Below are positions 1-6,900 of a DNA stretch of 11,981 bases, in pieces. The stretch's first letter is position 1. Every line of letters begins with the position of its first letter. The notes below the pieces were generated by a model that had not been told where the DNA came from, searched no databases, and saw only the letters and a list, made by a program, of their open reading frames with translations. The DNA lies in the NCBI GenBank assembly GCA_905202595.1, contig CAJKSP010000057.1, forward strand, positions 1 to 11,981, given 5' to 3'. Both the position numbers and the translations under genes were made by a program. Source of the DNA: an uncultured Sutterella sp. GTDB lineage: Bacteria > Pseudomonadota > Gammaproteobacteria > Burkholderiales > Burkholderiaceae_F.

Positions 1-2
1 GG

Positions 3-293
3 CCGGCCATCCTCTTTCTCGACGAAGCGACCTCGGGCGCGGACCTCTGCGCGAGGCGCGCCTTCTGGCGCCGCATCGTCGCGCTCGCCGAAGCCGGGAC
101 GACCATCGTCGTCACGACGCACTTCATGGAGGAGGCTGAATACTGCGACCGCTTTCTCATTCAGGATGCGGGGCGCGTGCTCGTCCTCGGCAGCCCGGAA
201 GAGGTGCGCCGCCTCGCAGGCGCAGACTCCGTCGAGGAGGCGTTCGTGCGGATCGTGACCGAAAGCCGCAGCCGAGCGGGAGGCGGATCATGA
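3..293 (+). CDS. ybhF: YbhF-type ABC exporter ATP-binding protein, C-terminal fragment
   Basis: This is the last 96 codons of an ABC ATPase that powers an inner-membrane exporter; the start lies outside the window. The visible part begins at Walker B (ILFLDEAT, with the catalytic Asp-Glu intact), followed by a D-loop reading SGADL and the H-loop TTHFMEEAEYCDR, which is typical of YbhF and related ABC-2 exporter ATPases. Walker A and the signature motif are missing because of the window edge. The Ala after the Walker B Glu and the SGADL D-loop differ from the usual Pro and SGxDP. Its stop codon overlaps the start of the next permease gene (ATGA), so the two are translationally coupled. The identity is supported by the following YbhS- and YbhR-like genes. 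In E. coli, YbhF has two fused ATPase domains; whether that holds here cannot be seen. Confidence 0.82.
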   Translation, partial: PAILFLDEATSGADLCARRAFWRRIVALAEAGTTIVVTTHFMEEAEYCDRFLIQDAGRVLVLGSPEEVRRLAGADSVEEAFVRIVTESRSRAGGGS

Positions 294-1450
294 CGGCGCG
301 CTTTTCGCTCCTGCGGCTGCGGATGCTCTTCGAGAAGGAGGCGCGCCAGATGCTGAGAGATCCGTCGGTCTTCGTGATCGGACTCTTTCTGCCGGCGCTT
401 CTTGTCATTCTCTTCGGCTACGGCCTCTCCATGGACATGTCGAAAGTGCCCGTCGCCGTCGTGCTCGGCGAGCGCACGGCGCTCACGGCTGAAGTCGCCG
501 CCCGCTTTCAGGCGAGCCCCTACTTCGACGCCAAGCGCCTGCCGACGCGCCAGGCGGCCGAAGCGCTCATGCGGCAGCGCAGCGTCGAAGCCGTGGTCGA
601 GATGCCTGCCGGCTTTTCGAAGGACGCGGCGCAGGGCCGCGCCGCGCTCGGACTGACGCTGCACGGCGTCGACTCGAATGCGGCGATGATGATCCGCACC
701 TACGCCTATGCGTCCGTTGCGCTCGCGCTTGAAAAGATCAGGCTTCGCGAAGAGGCGGCTCCCGTTCTCGGAGCCGATCCTTCGGCCGCCGGCGCTCCCG
801 GAAGCGGCATTCAAATGGTGTCCCGCTCCTGGTTCAATGAAGCCAATGCGTCGGCCTGGTACCTCGTGCCCGGTCTCATCGTCGTCGTCATGACGCTCGT
901 CTCGAGCTTCATGGGCAGCCTCGTCGTCGCCCGGGAATGGGAGCGCGGCACGATGGAGAGCCTCTGCGCGACGCCCGCGGCGGCGCTCGAGCTTCTCCTC
1001 GCGAAGTTCGCCGCCAACTTCCTCGTCTCCGGCTGCGGCCTTGCGATCTGCTTCTTCCTTTCGCAATGGATCTTCGGCGTGCCGCTTCGCGGCAGCGGCT
1101 GGCTCTATGCGGCGACCATGCTCGCCTACAACGCCTGGGCGCTCGCCTTCGGGCTGATGCTCTCCGCCGTCACCAAGCGGCAGTTCATTGCAATTCAGAT
1201 GGCGGTGATCGGGAGCTATCTCCCTGCGCTCCTGCTCTCGGGGTACCTCTTCGACCTCCGAAGCGTCCCTTGGTGGATTGCAGCCATCGGACGCCTCATG
1301 CCGCCCACCTACGCGATCGAGTCGGCGAAGATTCTCTGCCTCTCGGGCGGCCCCGTCTCGATCGTGCTCTCCAACCTCTGCATTCTCGCCGCCTGCGCGA
1401 TCGGGTTCTTCGCCCTCGCGCTCGCCTCGACGCGAAAGCGCCTGGACTGA
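290..1450 (+). CDS. ybhS: YbhS-type ABC-2 exporter permease
   Basis: This 386-residue inner-membrane permease is close in length to E. coli YbhS. It opens with a cytoplasmic segment (KEARQMLRDPSVFVIG), then a first membrane helix at about residues 26-48 with the FGYG motif shared by YbhS. A large extracytoplasmic domain follows at about 50-195, then about five more helices in the C-terminal half. The coupling segment VAREWERGTMESL is the ABC-2 family hallmark and is almost the same in YbhS. The C-terminus (TRKRLD) also resembles YbhS. The ATG at 290 overlaps the upstream stop and has GGGAGG at 278-283, six bases before it. It should pair with the YbhR-like protein and the upstream ATPase as an exporter. 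The E. coli system has been linked to drug and cation efflux; the substrate here is unknown. Confidence 0.85.
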   Translation: MTARFSLLRLRMLFEKEARQMLRDPSVFVIGLFLPALLVILFGYGLSMDMSKVPVAVVLGERTALTAEVAARFQASPYFDAKRLPTRQAAEALMRQRSVEAVVEMPAGFSKDAAQGRAALGLTLHGVDSNAAMMIRTYAYASVALALEKIRLREEAAPVLGADPSAAGAPGSGIQMVSRSWFNEANASAWYLVPGLIVVVMTLVSSFMGSLVVAREWERGTMESLCATPAAALELLLAKFAANFLVSGCGLAICFFLSQWIFGVPLRGSGWLYAATMLAYNAWALAFGLMLSAVTKRQFIAIQMAVIGSYLPALLLSGYLFDLRSVPWWIAAIGRLMPPTYAIESAKILCLSGGPVSIVLSNLCILAACAIGFFALALASTRKRLD

Positions 1451-1463
1451 CGGAGGGCCGCCC

Positions 1464-2645
1464 ATGCATCTCGTCGACGCCATCCTCAAGCTCGCCCAAG
1501 CGCTCGCCCTGCGCCTCCAGGCCGCCGCTGACGCGCTTTATGAGCAATGCCCGGCGCTTCTGCGGCTTCGCGCGCTCGCCAAAAAGGAGACGGTGACGCT
1601 CCTTCTCGACCCGGCCGTGCGCCGCATCCTCATCGTGCCGATCATTGCGCAGTCGGTGCTTTTCGGCTATGGGGCCACCTTCAATCTCGAGCGCGTGCCC
1701 TATGCGGCCTACGACGCCTCGCATTCGCCGGCCGCCGAAGCGATCGTGCGGCGCCTTGAAGGAAGCGGAATCTTCGAGCAGGCCGGTGTTCCGAGAAGCG
1801 CAGCGGAGTTCGAGTCGCTCGTGAGCGGCGGCAAGGCGCTCATCGGCCTCTACTTTCCCGAAGACTTCGCGAGGCGCCTTGCCGACGGCGGCGCCGAGGT
1901 GCTCGTCGCCGTTGATGCGCGCAACACGACGACCGCCAACGTCGCCACGGGCTACGTGAGCGCCGTCATCCAAGAGGCGAACGCTGAAGCCGGCGCCGCC
2001 GGCCCCATCGAGATCCGCGAGCGCTACCGCTTCAACGAGAACAACATCACCCGCTACAACATCATGACGGGCCTCATCCTCGGCCTCTCGATGATTCAGG
2101 TGATGCTCCTTGCCGGCCTCGCCGTTTCGCGCGAGCGCGAGGAAGGCTCCTTCGACATGATGCTCATGACGCCGATGAGCCCGGCGGAAATCTTCCTCGG
2201 CAAAGCCGTGCCGCCGGTAGCGATCGGCGTGGCGCAGGGCTTCATGATCTTCTGCGTCTGCCGCTTCTGGTTCGAGATTCCCTTTGCGGGCTCGATCAGC
2301 ATTCTCTTTGCCGTCGTGACGCTTTTCTCAGCAAGCGTCGTGGGGCTTGCGCTCGCGATCTCGGCCATGTGCTCGACGATTCAGCAGTCGATTGTGTACA
2401 ACTTCCTCATTCTGCTGCCTTCGCTCGTCCTCTCCGGCCTCATGACCCCCGTGCGCGCCATGCCCGACTGGATGCAGGCGGCGACGATCCTCAACCCCGT
2501 GCGCTACGGCATTCTCGCCGTGCGCATGATCTATTTCGAAGGCGCCGGCTGGGCGGAAATCCTCCCCTACCTCTGGCCCATGGTCCTCATCACGGCCGCA
2601 ACGATGCCCGGCGCCGCCTGGCTCTTCCGGCACAAGATCGCTTGA
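1464..2645 (+). CDS. ybhR: YbhR-type ABC-2 exporter permease
   Basis: This 393-residue permease is the second membrane subunit of the exporter. I place the start at the ATG at 1464, with GGAGGG at 1452-1457, rather than an earlier in-frame codon inside the ybhS-like gene. The N-terminus is cytoplasmic, the first helix is near residues 50-68 (ILIVPIIAQSVLFGYGATF), and an extracytoplasmic domain follows. Five C-terminal helices follow the SREREEGSFD coupling motif at about residue 222. GKAVP, IPFAGS, CSTIQQ and LNPVRYG match YbhR at corresponding places, and the C-terminus (FRHKIA) also fits. It starts 13 bases after the ybhS-like stop, so one operon is very likely. A membrane-fusion partner (YbhG-like) would be expected upstream of the window. 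Confidence 0.85.
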   Translation: MHLVDAILKLAQALALRLQAAADALYEQCPALLRLRALAKKETVTLLLDPAVRRILIVPIIAQSVLFGYGATFNLERVPYAAYDASHSPAAEAIVRRLEGSGIFEQAGVPRSAAEFESLVSGGKALIGLYFPEDFARRLADGGAEVLVAVDARNTTTANVATGYVSAVIQEANAEAGAAGPIEIRERYRFNENNITRYNIMTGLILGLSMIQVMLLAGLAVSREREEGSFDMMLMTPMSPAEIFLGKAVPPVAIGVAQGFMIFCVCRFWFEIPFAGSISILFAVVTLFSASVVGLALAISAMCSTIQQSIVYNFLILLPSLVLSGLMTPVRAMPDWMQAATILNPVRYGILAVRMIYFEGAGWAEILPYLWPMVLITAATMPGAAWLFRHKIA

Positions 2646-2709
2646 GCGTCCAAGCCGCATGTTGAATTCGGGCATGCTTTTCTGCCGGCAGGCCTGGATG
2701 CTTTGCCAA

Positions 2710-3153
2710 TCATTCGCCGCTGGACTCTCCGAGCGCCTGCTGCACCCAAAGCCTGGCCGTCGTGGAATGCACGCCCGTCTTGTCGGCAATTCGCTTCCAC
2801 GACCAGCCCGACAGGCGAAGCGCAATCACCGTCCGCTTGGCTTCCTCTGAATAGCAGTAGAGCTCCCGGCGAAGATTGGGTTCGAATTCGCCCTTCTTGT
2901 ACTGCCGCGACCACCCGCGCACGGTGTTTTCGGAAAGGCCGAGCAGACTGGCGACAGTTCGGTAGCCGAAGCCCTTTTTGAAGAGCATCAGCGCCTGCTT
3001 GCGCTTTTTGTCGGGAATGGCTCTCGCCGGCCGAACTCGGGCCTGACGCACAGCTTCCACGCTGCCGGTCAAGTCCAGCGCATTCTTTTTTTCCATAACT
3101 AGGTGCCTCAAGTCCTGCTCTTTTTTTTGAAGCAGATGAAACTGCACCGGCAT
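2710..3153 (-). CDS. Tandem helix-turn-helix protein, transposase-like, no catalytic domain
   Basis: This 147-codon gene encodes a basic protein with two similar HTH units. The first runs from about residue 57 (FKKGFGYRTVASLLGLSENT, then VRGWSRQ) and the second from about 106 (LRLSGWSWKRIADKTGVHST, then TARLWVQQ). They share a G-[FW]-x-[YW]-[KR]-x-[IV]-A-x-x-x-G-[LV] core and a terminal RxWxxQ, so they look like a duplication. Such units are seen at the N-termini of IS3- and IS630-type transposases, but no DDE domain follows: the ORF ends 64 bases from the ybhR-like stop. The start is uncertain. ATG 3153 has GAGGG ten bases upstream; ATG 3096 (giving MEKKNALD) has GAGG nine bases upstream. 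A8 and A7 runs lie near the start. It could be a transposase remnant or a domesticated DNA-binding protein. Confidence 0.6.
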   Translation of the reverse strand: MPVQFHLLQKKEQDLRHLVMEKKNALDLTGSVEAVRQARVRPARAIPDKKRKQALMLFKKGFGYRTVASLLGLSENTVRGWSRQYKKGEFEPNLRRELYCYSEEAKRTVIALRLSGWSWKRIADKTGVHSTTARLWVQQALGESSGE

Positions 3154-3168
3154 TCAAGCGCAGCCCTC

Positions 3169-3227
3169 ATCCGCAGCCAGGCAGCCGCTCCGGATGTTTG
3201 AAGAGAGCGGCCGCCTGGCGTGCGGAT
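3169..3227. repeat. Large inverted repeat upstream of the HTH gene
   Basis: The arms are 3169-3190 and 3205-3227. ATCCGCA pairs with TGCGGAT, and GCCAGGCAGCCGCTC pairs with GAGCGGCCGCCTGGC with one mismatch; one extra G (3220) bulges. The 14-base loop is 3191-3204. In the minus-strand transcript the stem ends directly before the GAGGG that could serve as ribosome binding site for ATG 3153. There is no T-run on either side, so it is not an ordinary intrinsic terminator. It could be an element end, an attenuator, or a structure that limits translation from read-through transcripts, as known for some insertion sequences. Confidence 0.75.
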
Positions 3228-3265
3228 TCAGTGCGCAGAGCTAGCGAATTTCTTACTGTCGAGAG

Positions 3266-3306
3266 CTGCTTCTGCGGCAGCTTCTCTGCTGCCGCGCTCA
3301 AAGCAG
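3266..3306 (-). other. Hairpin after the mini-ORF stop
   Basis: The inner arms GCGGCAGC (3274-3281) and GCTGCCGC (3288-3295) pair perfectly around a TTCTCT loop. The outer arms CTGCTT (3266-3271) and AAGCAG (3301-3306) extend the stem beyond a small internal loop. On the minus strand it begins six bases after the TAG of the 32-codon ORF. No T-run follows, so it may be a Rho-dependent end, a processing site or part of a leader structure. Confidence 0.5.
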
Positions 3307-3311
3307 ATGCC

Positions 3312-3410
3312 CTATTCGAAGGACGCGTGCATCAAGGCGCGCTGCAGGCGGCTGAGCTGCTCGAGAGCACTCATGCCGATGCACGGCGTCCCGCACGCGT
3401 CTTCCCTCAT
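3312..3410 (-). CDS. 32-codon mini-ORF, possible leader peptide
   Basis: ATG at 3410, TAG at 3312-3314. The product begins MREDACGTPCIGMSALEQ and continues as a short amphipathic stretch ending HASFE. It has no signal peptide and no family I recognise. Support for translation comes from context. A purine-rich GAGGGAGAAGG lies just before the ATG, a promoter-like TTGAAA-N17-CATATT lies about 45 bases upstream, and a strong hairpin follows the stop. It sits in the apparent leader of the HTH gene, about 160 bases before it. The two Cys residues and the hairpin over the ribosome binding site fit a regulatory leader peptide, but no run of one amino acid suggests attenuation. A chance ORF in GC-rich DNA cannot be excluded. 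Confidence 0.35.
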   Translation of the reverse strand: MREDACGTPCIGMSALEQLSRLQRALMHASFE

Positions 3411-3419
3411 CAGCCTTCT

Positions 3420-3436
3420 CCCTCTAGCAGAGAGGG
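3420..3436 (-). promoter_or_regulatory. Hairpin covering the mini-ORF ribosome binding site
   Basis: CCCTCT (3420-3425) and AGAGGG (3431-3436) flank a five-base loop. In the minus-strand RNA the 3' arm is AGAGGG, which overlaps the GAGGGAG ribosome binding sequence of the ORF starting at 3410. The perfect palindrome CCTGATCAGG (3437-3446) abuts it, at the predicted transcript start, and could be an operator. Confidence 0.4.
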
Positions 3437-3455
3437 CCTGATCAGGTCACGAAGC

Positions 3456-3484
3456 AATATGGTGTTGAGATTACCTGTTTTCAA
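3456..3484 (-). promoter_or_regulatory. Sigma-70-like promoter reading toward the HTH gene
   Basis: On the minus strand TTGAAA (complement of 3479-3484; 5 of 6 to TTGACA) is separated by exactly 17 bases from CATATT (complement of 3456-3461; 4 of 6 to TATAAT). A start near 3449 would give a leader of about 300 bases before ATG 3153. It lies just downstream (leftward) of the minus-strand terminator at 3528-3575. Confidence 0.5.
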
Positions 3485-3491
3485 GCACAAC

Positions 3492-3520
3492 GGAGGGTGG
3501 GGTAATTACCTACAACCTCC
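3492..3520. promoter_or_regulatory. Palindrome GGTAATTACC within an imperfect inverted repeat
   Basis: GGTAATTACC at 3501-3510 is a perfect 10-base palindrome. It is bracketed by GGAGG (3492-3496) and CCTCC (3516-3520). It stands about 55 bases upstream of the predicted minus-strand start, a plausible place for a regulator to bind. A second ATTACCT occurs at 3470-3476 in the promoter spacer, in direct repeat with the one at 3505-3511. Confidence 0.3.
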
Positions 3521-3527
3521 CTGCCAT

Positions 3528-3575
3528 AAAAAAAAGCCTTCCGGCGGAGAACCCATCGCTTGAGACCGGAAGGCT
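3528..3575 (-). terminator. Intrinsic terminator, minus strand
   Basis: The arms AGCCTTCCGG (3535-3544) and CCGGAAGGCT (3566-3575) are a perfect 10-base inverted repeat with a 21-base loop. On the minus strand the stem is followed by eight T (complement of A 3528-3535), the classic intrinsic terminator form. No intact minus-strand gene precedes it; only the start-less fragment at 3639-3866 or a small RNA could use it. Confidence 0.75.
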
Positions 3576-3638
3576 GCGCCTCACTGAGGAGGACGGCCGG
3601 GGCAAAGCGCTACGGAGCTTCGCATCTCGGCTTGCATT

Positions 3639-3866
3639 TCATTCTAGGGAAGGGCCGCAGGTCCGCCTATGCACGCATCCCCGCATCAGCTTGCAGCGAA
3701 TGGAAGCACAGCTTGCTCGAAATGAAAGGGCTTTTCTAAGAAGCTCCTGCAAGACCATGGACTTCTCAGCCCTGCGCTGCAGCCGCTCTCCGACTGCAGC
3801 ATCTTGAATGAGCAGCTCGCCCTTGATGCAGTCAGCAGCGAGACGCGAGAGCTCCTCCGCCTGTGT
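3639..3866 (-). pseudogene. Start-less ORF fragment before the terminator, possible decayed gene end
   Basis: Between an upstream TAA (3867-3869) and a TGA (3639-3641) a 75-codon minus-strand frame is open. Its first part reads as a helical, charged sequence (TQAEELSRLAADCIKGELL, then QRRAEKSMVLQELLRKAL) and looks protein-like. It has no start codon near its beginning; the first ATG (3758) has no visible ribosome binding site and would give 39 residues. The terminator at 3528-3575 lies just downstream, as expected for a real 3' gene end, and the 5' side runs into the AT-rich autotransporter promoter region. I read it as a possible truncated gene end. It matches no family I know, and chance is a serious alternative. 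Confidence 0.25.
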
Positions 3867-3925
3867 TTACGCCTGTCAGTATTTTCTCTCTCCCTCGCTG
3901 AAGCATTTCCATTGGGTTCTATTTA

Positions 3926-3931
3926 TATAAT
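3926..3931 (+). promoter_or_regulatory. Consensus -10 box for the autotransporter gene
   Basis: TATAAT in an AT-rich stretch (about 3916-3947) that contrasts with the GC-rich surroundings. No good -35 is seen at 16-18 bases upstream. A start near 3938 would give a leader of about 55-80 bases before the candidate start codons. Confidence 0.4.
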
Positions 3932-3963
3932 TTTTTTATCAATTTCACATATCTGCTTTCCGT

Positions 3964-3981
3964 CTGCGATGCATATCGCAG
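3964..3981 (+). promoter_or_regulatory. Palindromic hairpin in the autotransporter leader
   Basis: CTGCGAT (3964-3970) and ATCGCAG (3975-3981) form a perfect 7-base inverted repeat around GCAT. It lies between the -10 box and the GTG at 3992. It could be an operator or an RNA hairpin that affects translation start. Confidence 0.4.
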
Positions 3982-3991
3982 CAGATTTTGT

Positions 3992-6900
3992 GTGCGCGAA
4001 ATAATAGACTCAATCTATGAATACTATGATATCGATAATTACCCCCCCCCCCCATACACTCCACGCACATCGTTTGTGATCAAGCCGCTGGCTGCCGCCT
4101 GCCTTGCGGCTGTCTTTGCGTCTGCCGCTGCGGCTGCCGATTACTCATATACGCAAGATACAGAGCTTAATTCTTCTCTACCGCAATTTTCTTCACTATA
4201 TATCGCTGACAAAGTCAACCTTACGATAAATAATGGAACCCTATATGATTCAAATGTTTTTGGCGGCGAAAATAGCTCGTTGACTATCAACATTTCTAAA
4301 AATCTCACTCAAGGTACGGGCATATATCTAGCCTCAGACAATCAAAGCGACTATTCCATTAAAGTTGGAACGCTTACTCTGAATAATTTGAATTCTGAGG
4401 ACGCCAACAATAATAAAGGCGTTTACGTTTATAGTCACCAACATCTGACTGTTGATGCTAATGTCATTCGAATCACAGCCTCTAACGATGGCCTTTATAC
4501 GGGTGGGACAGGTAATGATGGTAACCCAACAAAAGCCTCTTTAGACTTCTTCGCCAAGGACCTCATTTATATTGAAGCATTCGGCAACGACGGTTCTGGC
4601 CTCTCGAACCATGGTAGCAGCTCGATAAATTTAATTGGAATCGGGCGCAATGAGTCTAATAATGTCTCTCCTGAGGATATAACAAATTTAGAAGAGAACG
4701 AATTAAAAAAACTCTTGACAGGCACAATTATTGTGAATGGATCTGCCATTCCTGAAGATTCAGACCTAGCCGCAGCCGTAAACAAGAGCAATCAAAATAT
4801 TCTCCTTGCCGGAGAATCCATTTGGATCAATCAAATCGTAGACTTAAATACCAAAAAAATAACTGGCCAACTTAACGCGATAAATGGCTTGTATAATGAT
4901 AACGATAATGGCGTCCATGATGAGAATGGCTATATCAATGGCTCAATTGAAGCAATTGCCACAAATGGCGTGAATATTTTTGGCACAAATCATGCCGTCT
5001 ATTCAAGTGGAGGCTCCATTTATATAAAGGCGATCGATGGCGATAATGAGATTTCCAGCGATTCTTATGCACTATACGCCACCAATCATAAACAAGGCAA
5101 CTCGGGTGTAACCGCAAATAGTACCGTTGAAATTGTTGGCAATAACAATACATTCACTGGTCTCGTAGCAGCCGACGCCTCACACAGCAGTCAACGACGC
5201 GTTGATGTATCCATCTCATCTAAACAAACTGCGACATTTTCATCTCAGACGGCTGCTAGTTCAATATCCGAAACAAACACGAAAACCAACGCCAACACGA
5301 CTACCAGCGACATTTCCGCCATTTATGCCACTGGCGGCGCTTCGATCGATGTCAATGCCAGCAAGATCGTCATCGAAACGAAGCTTCCGGCAACGACAAA
5401 AGATGCCGGCACGGAATACCGTGAACGCGCCGTTTGGGCTAAACACGGCACAATCGACCTTTCAGGATCAGAACTTCACATCAGCGCGCAGAACGGCAGT
5501 CTTCTGCTTCCGAACAATCCTGGCGCAGCATTAGTCGCTGGCGCAGCTTACGACAACGCTGTCTCAGAAAACGACATCGGCACAATCAAAGCTACCGGCC
5601 TCAAGACAGGCACTCGCATTTTCGGCGACCTCGTAGCCGGTCAGCGCGGCGTGATCGATTTCGTGCTTAGCCAAGGCAACGGCACGACCGTCATGACGGA
5701 ATCCGGCAACGTTGATCTTGAAGAGAGCGACGAAGACATCACCGGCAATGCCTTGGCCGCCAACGGCGGCGTGATCAACCTCACGCTCGGCAGCGGCGTC
5801 GTCTGGTCCGGCCGTGCGGACGACTATCAGGATGCAGACTCCGAGGGCTGGAACCACGATGAGATCTTCACCCCGGAATTCTCAAAAGACATTACAAAGT
5901 CTGGAGACGTCAACGTCACGCTCAATGGAGCCTATTGGAATGTCACAGGACAAAGCTGGGTGACAACGCTTTCAGGCAGCGGCGGCACGATCAATTTGAT
6001 CAACAGCGATTCTGAGACGGGCGCGGCTTCGCATGCGCTGCACGTCGGAACGATTTCCGGACAGCACACTTTTGTGCTCAATCTCGATGACACCAACCAT
6101 GCGCTGAGCGACATGCTCTACATCCATGCAGCGGCTGAAAGCGGCCAGACGCAAGTCATTGCGATCAACAGCCTCAAAGGCCTTGAAAGCATGAAGAACG
6201 AAGACCGCATCCGCTTTGCAACGGTCAACGTGTCAGATAGCGTGATCAATTTCATCGGCGCCGAGACCGATCAGACTGAGGGCGCAGCTGCTGCGCGAAC
6301 CTTTGTGCGGGACGCCGGCTTTTTCGACGTCGGCTTCCGCATTGAAAGCGAAACGCGCAAGACCGACGCAACGGTATCGGAGAACGAAGATAAGGCGTAC
6401 GACGGCGGCGACACCTTCGACGAAGACAAGTCGGGCAGCGCGTATATCGATCAATACTACGATTCTGACGACGCGCAGAACTGGTATCTCGTCCGCGACA
6501 CCAGTGCCGACAAGACGTCGGACGCCGGCGAAGCCGTGCTCGCAACCGCCCGCGCCGCCTACTGGAACGCCGTTGAAATTGACCGCCTCAACAAGCGCCT
6601 CGGCGACGCGCGCCACGCCGACGGCGGCACCGAGGGCTTCTGGGTCCGCGTGCGCAACGACCGCATCGGCACCAGCGCCGGCATCGGCGACTTCCGCTCG
6701 CGCAACAACATGTACCAAATCGGCTACGACCACACGAAGCTCGAGGACGACGGCAAGCGCCTTTTCGGCGCCGCCTTCGACTACATGGACGGCGACACCT
6801 CCTACAAGAGCGTTGCGGGCACCGGCGCCACCGACCGCTTCGGCGTCACGGCTTATATGACCTGGCTCGGTCAGGACGGCTGGTACTACGACCTGGTCGG

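Larger units (their letters stand above)
3154..3991. other. 838-base structured intergenic region
   Basis: No full-size gene is convincing here. Read leftward on the minus strand it holds a start-less ORF remnant (3639-3866), an intrinsic terminator (3528-3575), a palindrome (3501-3510), a promoter (3456-3484), a mini-ORF (3312-3410) and hairpins at 3420-3436, 3266-3306 and 3169-3227. Read rightward, the last 90 bases become AT-rich and hold a -10 box and a small hairpin ahead of the autotransporter. Each is listed separately. Confidence 0.6.

Noticed and set aside
161..1489. Long minus-strand ORF (442 codons) opposite the permease gene
   Set aside because: Arg/Glu/His-rich shadow of a GC-rich gene; the plus strand has clear YbhS motifs and membrane helices.
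2682..2691. Palindrome CTGCCGGCAG between convergent ybhR-like and HTH genes, as a terminator
   Set aside because: Perfect but short, with no T-run following on either strand.
2567..3157. 196-codon minus-strand ORF in the -1 frame of the HTH gene
   Set aside because: It overlaps the ybhR-like gene and has no domain; kept only as a note in the slippage finding.
3198..3563. Plus-strand 121-codon ORF
   Set aside because: It crosses a terminator, a palindrome and several hairpins, shows no domain and has no ribosome binding site.
3804..4004. Plus-strand 66-codon ORF before the autotransporter
   Set aside because: It runs through the predicted promoter and has no ribosome binding site; its hydrophobic end is just the AT-rich leader translated.
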